A stretch of DNA of 53,811 nt from Bacteroidales bacterium. GTDB lineage: Bacteria; Bacteroidota; Bacteroidia; Bacteroidales; UBA932. Where the stretch lies: contig JAFUZO010000073.1 of the NCBI GenBank assembly GCA_017476575.1, positions 1-53,811 of the forward strand. The letters are read 5' to 3'. Below the pieces are notes generated by a model. That model did no database searches, was not told where the DNA came from, and saw nothing but the letters and a program-made list of their open reading frames with translations. A program made the translations under genes and the position numbers. This document shows, in pieces, positions 34,480-43,365 of the stretch; the stretch's first letter is position 1; every line of letters begins with the position of its first letter.

Positions 34480-37287
34480 ATGAAAGAAAGCCCGACCGCG
34501 AATTTCCTGCAGGAAATCAGAACGTTCCTGCCGAAAGAGAGGATATACGAAGACGAACTCCGCACCCTGGCGTGGGGGACCGATGCCGGGGAGTACCGGC
34601 TGGTGCCGAAGGCCGTCCTGCGGGCCCGGGACGAGGGCGAGGTCGCCCGCATCCTCGCCGCCGCCGACCGTACCGGGGTGCCGGTGACCTTCCGCGCGGC
34701 CGGGACGTCGCTCTCGGGACAGGCCATTTCGGACAGTATCCTCATCGTCGCGGGGAAGGGATGGGAAGCCTGGACCTACCATGACGACACGACCGTCACC
34801 CTCCAGCCGGGCCTGGTCGGGGCGGAGGTCAACCGCCGTCTGGCCCGCTTCGGCCGCCGTTTCGGTCCCGATCCGGCGTCCATCGGAAGCGCCATGGTGG
34901 GCGGCATCGTGAACAACAACGCATCCGGCATGAGTTGCGGAATCCATGCCAATTCGGACCAGATGCTCGTGAGCGCCCGGCTCGTACTCGCCGACGGGAC
35001 GGTCCTGGACACGGGGTCGGCCGCCTCGCGCGAAGCCTTCCGGCAGCGCCGTCCCGAAGTGCTGGAGACCCTTTCCGCCCTGCGGGAAGAGGTGCTCTCC
35101 GACCCCGACCTCGCCGGACGCATCCGCTACAAGTACAGCATCAAGGACGTGACCGGGCTGAACCTCCGCCCGCTGGTCGCCTACGAGGACCCGTTCGACA
35201 TCCTCCCGCACCTGATCGTGGGCTCCGAAGGGACGCTGGCCTTCCTGTCCGAGGTGACGATGAAGACCCTCCCCGTCGCCCCGTACAAGGCGAGCGCGAT
35301 GGTATACTTCCCGGACATCGTGACAGCGGCCCGGGCGGTCGTGGCCCTCCGCGCCCTCCCGGTCAGCGCCGCCGAACTTCTGGACAACCGTTCGCTCCTG
35401 TCGGTCCGCGACCCGCACCTCTCGGACGCCGTGCCCGGCCTCACCGCCCTCCTCATCGAGACGCAGGCGGAGGCGGCCGCTCCCTTGCGGGACCAGGAAA
35501 CGGCCATCGCGGAGGCTCTGCATCCGTTCGGCGTAGAGGTCCGCTTCACGGAGGACCCGGCCGAAGCCGCCGTCTACTGGGCCATCCGATCAGGCATCTT
35601 CCCCACTGTGGGCGGGCTGCGCCGCGAAGGGACGACCTGCCTCATCGAGGATGTCGCCTTCCACGTGGAAGACCTCCCGGAGGCGACGGCCGACCTGTCG
35701 GCCCTGCTGGATGCCCACGGCTACGACGACTCCTGCATCTACGGCCACGCCCTGGAGGGGAACTTCCACTTCATCATCAACCAGGGATTCGAGACAGCGG
35801 AGGACATCGCCCGCTACGACGCGATGATCCGCGACGTGGTGGAACTGGTGGTCGGCAAATACGACGGCTCGCTGAAGGCCGAACACGGCACCGGCCGCAA
35901 CATGGCCGCCTTCGTCGAGCGGGAATGGGGCACGAAGGCCTTCTCGCTTATGAAGCGTATCAAGGCCCTCTTCGACCCCAAGGGCATCCTCAACCCGGGG
36001 GTCATCTTCAACGACGACCCGGCGTGCTACCTGAAGGACCTCAAGCACCTGCCGGTCCTTACTCCTGCAAACTCCGACTGCACAGATAGTTATGCGCTGC
36101 TGAACAAGTGCATCGAATGCGGTTTCTGCGAGGTCAACTGCACCTCCTGCGGGTTCACCCTGTCCTCCCGCACGCGCATCGTGGTCCAGCGGGAAATCGT
36201 CCGCCGCAAGGCCGCCGGGGAGCCTTACGAGGCCCTGGAAAAGGCCTACCGCTATCCGGGACAGGTGACCTGTGCCGGTGACGGCCTCTGCTCGACCTCC
36301 TGCCCGATGGGCATCAATGTCGCCGACCTGACGCACCAGTTGCGCCGGGAGGGCATCGGTCCGGCCGGACGCTGGGCCGGGGCATGGGTGGCCGACCATT
36401 TCCACGGGACGAAAAACGGGGTACGGGCCGTGCTGGGACTCGCCGGAGTCGGCCGGGCCGTCCTCGGGAACAAGGCCATGTCCGCCCTCGGGAAGGGCCT
36501 GCATACGGCCGGCCTTCCGCTCTGGACGACGGCGACGCCCCGGGCCTACCGGGTGCCGGACATCCGGCAGCAACCCGCGCCCCTCCAGGTCGTCTACTTC
36601 CCGAGTTGCCTCAACCAGATGATGGGCACGGCGCCGGGCGACTCCCTCCGGCCGCTGGCTGAGGAGACGGTGGCCCTCCTGCAGAAGGCGGGCTACGAAG
36701 TCCTTTTCCCGGAGCGGATGGACAGCCTCTGCTGCGGCACCATCTGGGAGAGCAAGGGGCTCCCCGAGACGGCGGAGAAGAAGGTGCGGGAACTGGAGGC
36801 GGCCCTCTGGAAGACCTCGGACGGAGGGCGGATCCCCGTCCTGTGCGACCAGAGCCCCTGCCTGCACCGGATGCGGAAATGCATCGGCAAGATGCACCTG
36901 TACGAACCGGCGGAATTCATCTGGAAGTTCCTGCGGGAACGGCTGGAGTTCCACCCGACGGACGAGCCGGTCGCCGTCCATATCACCTGCTCGACGCGGC
37001 TGATGGGGCTTTCGGACACGCTGGTCAGCCTCGCGCGGCTCTGCTCCAAAAAGGTCCTCGTGCCCGACGGGGTCGGATGCTGCGCCTATGCAGGCGACAA
37101 GGGCATGACCCATCCGGAACTGAACGCCTACGCACTCCGCCACCTGCGCCCGGCTCTGGAGTCCGCCGGCATCGCCGAAGGCTTCTCCAACAGCCGCACC
37201 TGCGAAATCGGCCTGACCACCCACGGCGGCATCCCCTACCGCTCCATCGTCTACCTCGTCAACCGCAGCACGACCCCCAAGGCCTGA
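34480..37287 (+). CDS. FAD-binding and Fe-S D-lactate dehydrogenase-like oxidase
   Basis: A 935-residue fusion of a GlcD/Dld-type flavoprotein and a GlpC/LutA-like iron-sulfur protein; such proteins oxidise D-lactate or related 2-hydroxyacids into the quinone pool. The FAD PCMH domain spans about 30-250 (FRAAGTSLSGQ, FGPDPASIGSAMVGGIVNNNA), and the FAD-oxidase C-domain runs to about 530 (YGHALEGNFHFIIN, KAEHGTGRNMA). Two 4Fe-4S motifs follow, CIECGFCEVNC near 544 and CAGDGLCSTSCP near 598. Two CCG-type heterodisulfide-reductase modules are centred near 749 (SLCCGTIWESKG) and 867 (GVGCCAYAGDKG). No signal peptide, so a peripheral inner-membrane face is likely. The start at 34480 lies after the promoter. 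Substrate is inferred. Confidence 0.85.
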   Translation: MKESPTANFLQEIRTFLPKERIYEDELRTLAWGTDAGEYRLVPKAVLRARDEGEVARILAAADRTGVPVTFRAAGTSLSGQAISDSILIVAGKGWEAWTYHDDTTVTLQPGLVGAEVNRRLARFGRRFGPDPASIGSAMVGGIVNNNASGMSCGIHANSDQMLVSARLVLADGTVLDTGSAASREAFRQRRPEVLETLSALREEVLSDPDLAGRIRYKYSIKDVTGLNLRPLVAYEDPFDILPHLIVGSEGTLAFLSEVTMKTLPVAPYKASAMVYFPDIVTAARAVVALRALPVSAAELLDNRSLLSVRDPHLSDAVPGLTALLIETQAEAAAPLRDQETAIAEALHPFGVEVRFTEDPAEAAVYWAIRSGIFPTVGGLRREGTTCLIEDVAFHVEDLPEATADLSALLDAHGYDDSCIYGHALEGNFHFIINQGFETAEDIARYDAMIRDVVELVVGKYDGSLKAEHGTGRNMAAFVEREWGTKAFSLMKRIKALFDPKGILNPGVIFNDDPACYLKDLKHLPVLTPANSDCTDSYALLNKCIECGFCEVNCTSCGFTLSSRTRIVVQREIVRRKAAGEPYEALEKAYRYPGQVTCAGDGLCSTSCPMGINVADLTHQLRREGIGPAGRWAGAWVADHFHGTKNGVRAVLGLAGVGRAVLGNKAMSALGKGLHTAGLPLWTTATPRAYRVPDIRQQPAPLQVVYFPSCLNQMMGTAPGDSLRPLAEETVALLQKAGYEVLFPERMDSLCCGTIWESKGLPETAEKKVRELEAALWKTSDGGRIPVLCDQSPCLHRMRKCIGKMHLYEPAEFIWKFLRERLEFHPTDEPVAVHITCSTRLMGLSDTLVSLARLCSKKVLVPDGVGCCAYAGDKGMTHPELNAYALRHLRPALESAGIAEGFSNSRTCEIGLTTHGGIPYRSIVYLVNRSTTPKA

Positions 37288-37425
37288 CCGGCCCGGGGGC
37301 CTTGCGATGGCTTCCTGCCGGGCAAGCCGAGCACGGCCTCAATGAGGTCGCGGACTTGGTTAGATGGGGCTTGTCGAAAAGCGGGAGAACATCTTCGGTT
37401 CCTTGGACAAGGAGCAGTGTTGCTT

Positions 37426-38448
37426 TTATTCTGTCGGCATCTCAAGCAAATCTTCTCCGTCCATGAGGCGGTCGAAGTCGGACTGGAAGAGGCGGTCCTG
37501 GATGACGCGGTATTTCTCGAATTCTGACTCGGCGAACTCTTTGGCGTAGTCTGCAGAGATGTGACCGGCGGTATCGAGGACGGGACGGTCATCCCCTTCC
37601 AGGAAGCGGTCAATACGGACGGCCCAGTCTTCCATTGTCATAGGGATGTGGCGTTTTGCCCGCTCCTCTGCAAGGTCAAGAAACGCATTGACAAGACGGC
37701 CCATAGACTCCAGTTCGTTCTCCTTGAGATAGTTCTTGGCGGAAACGTCGGATTTGAGAATCTTGCCTCGTGGAGACTTCGCCCAGGAGGTCAGTCCCAT
37801 ATGTTCTTTCTCTGCATTGGCCCGCTCAACGATAAGTTCGGCTGCCGTGTGCCCGTGAACGGCGTAGTGCATCTTGTTCTGAACTTTCTTGAAGAAGATG
37901 CGGGAGGTGGGCGCCTCGGGATTGTAGTCAATGGCAGTGGCGTAGATATCGGTGAGTTTCTGGTAGAAGCGGCGCTCACTGAGGCGGATTTCCCGGATCT
38001 CTTCCAGAAGTAGCTCGAAGTAGTCTTTATTCAGGAAGGTCCCGTTTTCCATCCTCTGTTTGTCAATGACGTAGCCGCGTATGGCGAACTGACGAAGGAC
38101 ATGGGTGCACCACTGGCGGAACTGAGTGGCTCTCACGGAGTTAACGCGGTATCCAACGGAAATGACAGCATCCAGATTGTAGTACTTCACGTTGTAGTTC
38201 TTACCGTCTGTGGCAGTCTGTCGGAATTTCCGACAAACTGAATCCTCGGCCAGTTCTCCGGAGGCAAAGATGTTCTGCAGGTGCTCTGCGATAGTGGAGC
38301 GACCTTTGTTGAACAGGAGTGATATAGCATCCTGTGTGAGCCAAAGGGTTTCATCGGAATAAAGCAGTTGAACGCCATCTTCCCGGCTTTCAAGTTGGAA
38401 AATGAGGAATTCGGCGGTGCTGTTGCGTATGGTGAGGCTTTTTCCCAT
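37426..38448 (-). CDS. RhuM-family protein
   Basis: A 340-residue virulence RhuM-family protein. The N-terminal part has the family pattern (VQLLYSDETLWLTQDAISLLF, RSTIAEHLQNIF, YYNLDAVISVGYRVNSVRATQFRQW). The middle and C-terminal parts carry IREIRLSERRFYQKLTDIYATAIDYNP, NKMHYAVHGHTAAELI and a DUF-like tail with KNYLKENELESMGRLVNAFLD. Such proteins are widespread on mobile or genomic-island DNA; function is unproven, and a DNA-binding or toxin-like role has been suggested. It starts 9 bases after the deformylase stop. Its base composition looks near 50 % GC by eye against roughly 65-75 % next door, suggesting recent acquisition. Full length, no lesion. Confidence 0.85.
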   Translation of the reverse strand: MGKSLTIRNSTAEFLIFQLESREDGVQLLYSDETLWLTQDAISLLFNKGRSTIAEHLQNIFASGELAEDSVCRKFRQTATDGKNYNVKYYNLDAVISVGYRVNSVRATQFRQWCTHVLRQFAIRGYVIDKQRMENGTFLNKDYFELLLEEIREIRLSERRFYQKLTDIYATAIDYNPEAPTSRIFFKKVQNKMHYAVHGHTAAELIVERANAEKEHMGLTSWAKSPRGKILKSDVSAKNYLKENELESMGRLVNAFLDLAEERAKRHIPMTMEDWAVRIDRFLEGDDRPVLDTAGHISADYAKEFAESEFEKYRVIQDRLFQSDFDRLMDGEDLLEMPTE

Positions 38449-38457
38449 GGTTGGCTG

Positions 38458-39213
38458 CTATTTTGTGAGTTCATGGCACCGTTTGCGGAGGCACTGGTTT
38501 GCCTCAAGGCAAATATCCGGCCACCAGGCGGGGCGGGCGTAGTCGTAGGCGGCGCGCTCGTCGGCCCAGGCGATGCTGACGAAGAGGGTGTCGGCGCGGT
38601 CGATGTAGAGGGTGCCGTCGAGATGGTCGCATTCGTGCTGGAAGATGATGGCAGTGTAGCCGTGGACGGTATCCTTCTGCGGAAGCAGCGTTTCCGGATG
38701 GAGGTAGGAGACGATGACGCTGCCGTAGCGCGGCACGTGGCCCCGCATCGGCGGGACGGACAGGCAACCTTCCGGGCCGTGGGTCATCGCGCCGTAGACG
38801 CTGTCCAGGTGCGGATTCAGGTAGCATTCGAAGGGCTCGCCGGGTTTGTCGAACCGCTGGATCCAGATGAGGCGCCGGTCGATGCCGACCTGCGGGGCGG
38901 CGATGCCCACCCCGTCCTGCTGCGGGCTCTGCACGGTCGCGCGCATCTTGGCCATGAGCGTCCGGAGTTCGGGCGAGGCAAGTTGCTCTGCTGAGAGGTC
39001 TACGCTCGGGGTCCGCAGAAGGACGCTGTCCTCCGGCAGCACGGTCACATACATCACGCTGTCAGACTCATTGATAACCAAGCGCTCCCGGTCCGTCCAG
39101 CCGTCGTCGCGGCGGGTCGTCCGGTTGCCCGTCCACAGTGCCAGGGCGACCAGTGCCAGGGCACCGGCGGAGAGCATCAGCAGCCGGCCGAAGATACGTT
39201 GTTGCGGTTTCAT
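38458..39213 (-). CDS. Membrane-anchored peptide deformylase-like protein
   Basis: A 251-residue protein with an N-terminal hydrophobic segment (about 9-28, FGRLLMLSAGALALVALALW) followed by a spacer and a complete deformylase domain. Motif 1 is GVGIAAPQVG (101-110), motif 2 EGCLSVP with metal ligand Cys150, and motif 3 QHECDHLDG with His193, Glu194 and His197. All metal ligands and the catalytic Glu are present, so it should be an active metallohydrolase. The anchor is odd for an enzyme that normally works at the ribosome exit, and cleavage or topology is unknown. It overlaps radA by ATGA and is followed by the RhuM gene. Confidence 0.85.
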   Translation of the reverse strand: MKPQQRIFGRLLMLSAGALALVALALWTGNRTTRRDDGWTDRERLVINESDSVMYVTVLPEDSVLLRTPSVDLSAEQLASPELRTLMAKMRATVQSPQQDGVGIAAPQVGIDRRLIWIQRFDKPGEPFECYLNPHLDSVYGAMTHGPEGCLSVPPMRGHVPRYGSVIVSYLHPETLLPQKDTVHGYTAIIFQHECDHLDGTLYIDRADTLFVSIAWADERAAYDYARPAWWPDICLEANQCLRKRCHELTK

Positions 39214-40577
39214 CGGAACAGGGTTCGGACGAGGGCGGGGATGTCGGCCACCTTGACCAGGTCGATGCCCTCGGGTTTGACGTCGAAATGGGTGTACGAG
39301 GAGACGAAGATGCGGCGGAAGCCGAGGCGGGCGGCCTCGACGGCCCGGCGCCCCGCCTGAGAGACCGGGCGGATCTCGCCGCTCAGGCCGACCTCGCCGG
39401 CGAAGCAGACATCGCGCGGGATGGCGTAGTCGAAATTGGAGGACAGTACGGCACCGATGACGGCGAGGTCGCAGGCCGGGTCGGTGATGCGGAGCCCGCC
39501 CGCCATGTTCAGGAACACGTCCTTCTGGCTTAACTTGAACCCGGCGCGGCGCTCCAGCACGGCCAGGAGCATGTTCAGGCGGCGGACGTCGAAACCCGTC
39601 GCGCTGCGCTGGGCAGTGCCGTAGACCGCCGAGGACACCAGGGCCTGCACCTCGAACATGAAGGGACGGTTGCCGTCAAGCATGGCGCTGACCGCCGTCC
39701 CGCTCAAGCCATCCTCGTGCATCGGGACCAGGAGTTCCGACGGGTTGGCCACCTGCCGGAGCCCGGTGCCGGTCATCTCGAAGACCGCCAGTTCCGATGT
39801 GGAGCCGAAGCGGTTCTTGATGCTGCGCAGCACCCGGTAGGCCCCGCGGTTCTCCCCCTCGAACTGGAGGACGACGTCGACGATATGTTCCAGGACCTTC
39901 GGACCGGCGATGGCTCCTTCCTTGGTGATGTGCCCGATGAGGATGACCGGGATGCCGCTTCCTTTGGCGAACCGCAGGAGGGTCGCCGCCACCTCCTTGA
40001 CCTGCGTCACGGAACCGGCCGTGGATTCAACATTCTCGCAGTACATGGTCTGCACGGAGTCGACGATCATGAGGTCCGGGGCGATCTCCTGCGCCTCGGC
40101 GATGATGTTCTCCATCGCGGTCTCGCTGTAGATGAAGCAGTTCGAGGCGTCTCCGCCGAGCCGGTCGGCCCGCATCTTGACCTGCTTGACGCTCTCCTCG
40201 CCGGAGACGTAGAGGGTCTTCAGCGCCGGGCAGCCCAGCGGGAGTTGGAGCGAGAGGGTGGACTTGCCGATGCCCGGCTCGCCGCCCATCAGCACCAGCG
40301 AGCCCTTCACGATGCCGCCGCCGAGGATACGGTCGATCTCGGCGTTGCCCAGCGAGACGCGGTCCTCGACGGTCGTCGTCACGTCCCGCAGCGGCATCGG
40401 CTTGCGCCCGGCGCCCGGCAGGGACACGGCCGCGGGGTGCTTCCCCGTGACCACCTCCTTCTCCACCATGGTGTTCCACTCCCCGCAGGCGGGGCACTTT
40501 CCCATCCACTTGGAATATTCGTTGCCGCAGTTCGAACAGAACCATACGGACTTCGCTTTCTTGACAGTTGTCGCCAT
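39210..40577 (-). CDS. radA: DNA repair protein RadA
   Basis: A 455-residue RecA-like branch-migration ATPase (also called Sms). The N-terminal zinc finger uses Cys14, Cys17, Cys28 and Cys31 (CSNC...CPAC). The RecA core has Walker A GGEPGIGKST, Walker B LMIVDSVQT and the RadA-specific KNRFG motif in SIKNRFGSTSEL. A Lon-protease-like C-terminal domain follows (LAVIGAVLSSNFDYAIPRDVCFAGEVGLSGEIRPV). The ATG at 40577 was chosen over a GTG at 40595, which coincides with the promoter -7 element. It is first in a radA-deformylase(-RhuM) unit. Confidence 0.95.
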   Translation of the reverse strand: MATTVKKAKSVWFCSNCGNEYSKWMGKCPACGEWNTMVEKEVVTGKHPAAVSLPGAGRKPMPLRDVTTTVEDRVSLGNAEIDRILGGGIVKGSLVLMGGEPGIGKSTLSLQLPLGCPALKTLYVSGEESVKQVKMRADRLGGDASNCFIYSETAMENIIAEAQEIAPDLMIVDSVQTMYCENVESTAGSVTQVKEVAATLLRFAKGSGIPVILIGHITKEGAIAGPKVLEHIVDVVLQFEGENRGAYRVLRSIKNRFGSTSELAVFEMTGTGLRQVANPSELLVPMHEDGLSGTAVSAMLDGNRPFMFEVQALVSSAVYGTAQRSATGFDVRRLNMLLAVLERRAGFKLSQKDVFLNMAGGLRITDPACDLAVIGAVLSSNFDYAIPRDVCFAGEVGLSGEIRPVSQAGRRAVEAARLGFRRIFVSSYTHFDVKPEGIDLVKVADIPALVRTLFR

Positions 40578-40594
40578 AGCCCGGTCTATTTTCA

Positions 40595-40602
40595 CAAAGA
40601 TA
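40595..40602 (-). promoter_or_regulatory. -7 element of radA (TATCTTTG)
   Basis: Perfect TAnnTTTG on the minus strand, 17 bases before the radA ATG. Confidence 0.65.
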
Positions 40603-40648
40603 ATGAGAAATCCCGACTTTGCGATGACTTCCGGGCGGAAGTTGCCGG

Positions 40649-42001
40649 TCAGAACCCGAAGCGGGCCTTGAAGCGTCTCAGGGACCGGCGGCCGGGGCCG
40701 AAGACCAGCGGGCGTTCCACGGTCTGGGACTGGATTTCGGCCTCATTGTCGTCGTGGACCTGGTCGAGGCGGTCGGGATACAGGTAGCGGAGGCCCTGCG
40801 TGGGACGGGCATGGTAGCGACACAGGTTGTTGGCCGGGACTACCCAGGTGTTGCCTTCCATGGTGATGTCCCTGTACCAGGCGTTGAACAGCCGCAGGCC
40901 GCAGCTCTCCGTGCGCTCGAAGCGGTTGCCCCGCACCACGAAGCTGCGGGTCGGGGCGGTATTGTCGTAGAACATCAGGTGCGCGGCGTTGGGGTTCCAG
41001 CGCTGCGTATGGCCCCAGCCCTTGCCGGCGTCACGGCACACGTTGCCCTCGAACAGGATGTTCTCCGTCACGGCACCGTCCCCTTGGTTCCAATACTCAT
41101 AGGAATACTCACAGTTCCACACCTCGTTCGACCGCCAGATGATGTTGCGCTGACTCTTCCCGGGCATCTTCGTCTGGTTGGTCAGGCCGGCATCCCAGCA
41201 CTCCCATACGCGGCAGCCCTCCACCCGCACATCTTCCGTCTGCCCCCACAATTCGATGCCGTTGCCATAGCGGACCCCGTTCCCTTTCTCGTCGACATAC
41301 AGGGTGCCGCCGCCGATCCAGCAGACATCGCAGCGGGTGATGGAGATGCGTGCCACCTCGTTGCTCTGGATCCCGTGGGCGGCGCCGTAGCGCAACCAGA
41401 GATGGTCGATGCAGACATCGTGGCAGCCGTTGATACGGATGATATGCTGCCTTTCCGCCAGTTCGATGGAGGAGAAGCGCAAGGCGGGGTTCTCTCCGCT
41501 CACCAGGTAGACGGCGTGCTCGTCTCCCACCCAGGTGAAGTGGAGGTCCTGCCCCGCCAGCAGAGCCAGGCGGTCTTCCTTGCGGGCGCACCCCTGCCGT
41601 CCATGGTCGAAGATGATGTTGCCGAGTTCCCGTTCCGAGGGTTTCACGCATTTCCACAGGCCGGGTCCGGCCGGCGTCCAGTCGTCCGGCGAACCGGCCG
41701 CGTAGGAGGCCTCCAGCACCGGTTTCGGGCCCGCGCCGTAACTCCCGTAGAAGACCGGACGGCCCTCTTCGCCGGAAACGGTCCGCAGGTGGCCCCGGAA
41801 CACGTCGCCGCAGTGGAACAGGACGCTGTCGCCGGGGCAGACCGCCGCCGCTTCCACCCGTTGCAGCGTCTTCCAGGCCGAGGAGGGCGAACGTCCGTCG
41901 GCGCCGTCGTTCCCGTCGGCACAGACATAATACGCGTTGCCGCCCTGCAGGGTGAGGGACAGGAGCGCCAGGGCAAGGAGGAAACCGGTCTTTCTCATCA
42001 T
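40649..42001 (-). CDS. Secreted right-handed parallel beta-helix protein
   Basis: A 450-residue exported protein. The signal peptide is about 1-23 (MMRKTGFLLALALLSLTLQGGNA). The mature start, YYVCADGNDGADGRSPSSAWKTLQRVEAA, is the usual opening of Bacteroidota right-handed beta-helix (pectate-lyase-like) proteins. Successive coils end in Asn/Gly turns (NEVARISITRCDVCWIGGG, VRVEGCRVWECWDAGLTNQT, ENILFEGNVCRD, RSFVVRGNRFERTESCGLRLF). No polysaccharide-lyase catalytic triad could be assigned, so it may be an enzyme or a binding protein. It starts 38 bases after the MFS gene and is the distal gene of the glycyl-radical operon. Confidence 0.8.
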   Translation of the reverse strand: MMRKTGFLLALALLSLTLQGGNAYYVCADGNDGADGRSPSSAWKTLQRVEAAAVCPGDSVLFHCGDVFRGHLRTVSGEEGRPVFYGSYGAGPKPVLEASYAAGSPDDWTPAGPGLWKCVKPSERELGNIIFDHGRQGCARKEDRLALLAGQDLHFTWVGDEHAVYLVSGENPALRFSSIELAERQHIIRINGCHDVCIDHLWLRYGAAHGIQSNEVARISITRCDVCWIGGGTLYVDEKGNGVRYGNGIELWGQTEDVRVEGCRVWECWDAGLTNQTKMPGKSQRNIIWRSNEVWNCEYSYEYWNQGDGAVTENILFEGNVCRDAGKGWGHTQRWNPNAAHLMFYDNTAPTRSFVVRGNRFERTESCGLRLFNAWYRDITMEGNTWVVPANNLCRYHARPTQGLRYLYPDRLDQVHDDNEAEIQSQTVERPLVFGPGRRSLRRFKARFGF

Positions 42002-42039
42002 GATGGCAGGAGGCGCACAACTTTGATGCCAAGGCGCCC

Positions 42040-43365
42040 CTACCAGGACACCAGTTCCTTCTGGATCTGCTCCAGCGACTTGTCCTTCGTCTCCGGCAGC
42101 CGCAGGGCGAAGCAGAGGCTGAGCAGGGCGACCAGCGAGAAGAACCCGAAGATATACGCGCCCCCGATCGACAGGCACAGCGGGAAGAACCACGTCAGCA
42201 GCGCCGACCAGACCCAATGGGTCGTGCTGCCCAGCACCTGTCCCTGCGCCCGGACGCGGGTCGGGAATACCTCCGCGATCACGACCCAGATCGTGGCCCC
42301 GAGCGACACGGCGAAGAAGGCCACATAGGCGCAGACGCAGACCAGCAGCATGTATCCTTCGAACGCCCCGAGCCAGAAACCGCGGGCGACCAGGAACTGT
42401 GCCGCCACCATGCCGACGGAACCCACCACCAGCAGGGGTTTGCGGCCGACCCGGTCGATCAGCATCATGCCGAGCAGGGTGAACGTCAGGTTGGTCAGGC
42501 CGACGATGACGGACTGCAGCATGGCCCCGTCGCGGAACACGCCCGAGAGTTCGAACAGGCGGGGTGCATAGTAGAGGATAGCGTTGATGCCGCTCAACTG
42601 GTTGAAGGTGGCAATCAGCAGGGCGATGGCGACCGGACGGGCATATTTCCGCTGGAACAGCGGCTCCTTCTCCCGGCCGGCATCCGTCTGCAACGATTCC
42701 CGGATGGCGGCGAGTTCGCCTTCCACATCGGGTTCGCCCGTCTTCCGGAAGATGGCCGCAGCTGCCGCTTCCTCTCCCCGCGCCATCAGCCACCTCGGGC
42801 TTTCGGGCACGGTCAAGAGCAGGACGGTGAACAGGGCGGCCGGTACGCTTTCGGCCAGGATCATCCACTGCCAGTCGTCCGGCACGCCCGCGATGAAATA
42901 GTTGGAGAAGTAGGCGAGCACGATGCCGAGGACGATATTGAACTGGAAGAAGCAGACGAACCGTCCGCGCCACCGGGAGGGAGAAATCTCCGCGATATAC
43001 ATGGGCCCGATGACAGAGGAGGCACCCACGGCGAGGCCGCCGATGAACCGGAAGGCCATGAAGGCGAACCAGTTCACGATTGCACCGCTCCCGACCGCCG
43101 ACACGAGATACAAGGCGCCCACCCAGCCGAGCGACCGGCGCCGTCCCAGCCGCTGGGCCGGGCTGCCGCACAGCAGCGCGCCGATGATGGTGCCGATGAG
43201 TGCCGTGGCCATGGTGAAGCCGTGCGCGAAATCCCCGAGGGAATACACTTGCTGGATGGCTTTCTCGGCGCCGGAGATTACGGCGGTGTCGAATCCGAAG
43301 AGAAGTCCGCCCAGCGCCGCAACGAAGGCGGTCCAGAACATGTAGGGTTTGGGATGCTGTCTCAT
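42040..43365 (-). CDS. MFS sugar porter
   Basis: A 441-residue major facilitator of the sugar porter (XylE/GLUT-like) family with 12 predicted transmembrane helices. Family signatures are FGFDTAVISGAEKAI after helix 1, AQRLGRRRSL (helix 2-3 loop), RFIGGLAVGASSVIGPMYIAEISPSRWRG (helix 4-5), PESPRWLMARG after helix 6, NQLSGINAILYYAP in helix 7, and IDRVGRKPLL. It ends with PETKDKSLEQIQKEL. It should import a monosaccharide or sugar acid. The start at 43365 (MRQHPKPYMFWTAFV) gives an ATGA overlap with the glycyl radical enzyme gene. Confidence 0.9.
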   Translation of the reverse strand: MRQHPKPYMFWTAFVAALGGLLFGFDTAVISGAEKAIQQVYSLGDFAHGFTMATALIGTIIGALLCGSPAQRLGRRRSLGWVGALYLVSAVGSGAIVNWFAFMAFRFIGGLAVGASSVIGPMYIAEISPSRWRGRFVCFFQFNIVLGIVLAYFSNYFIAGVPDDWQWMILAESVPAALFTVLLLTVPESPRWLMARGEEAAAAAIFRKTGEPDVEGELAAIRESLQTDAGREKEPLFQRKYARPVAIALLIATFNQLSGINAILYYAPRLFELSGVFRDGAMLQSVIVGLTNLTFTLLGMMLIDRVGRKPLLVVGSVGMVAAQFLVARGFWLGAFEGYMLLVCVCAYVAFFAVSLGATIWVVIAEVFPTRVRAQGQVLGSTTHWVWSALLTWFFPLCLSIGGAYIFGFFSLVALLSLCFALRLPETKDKSLEQIQKELVSW

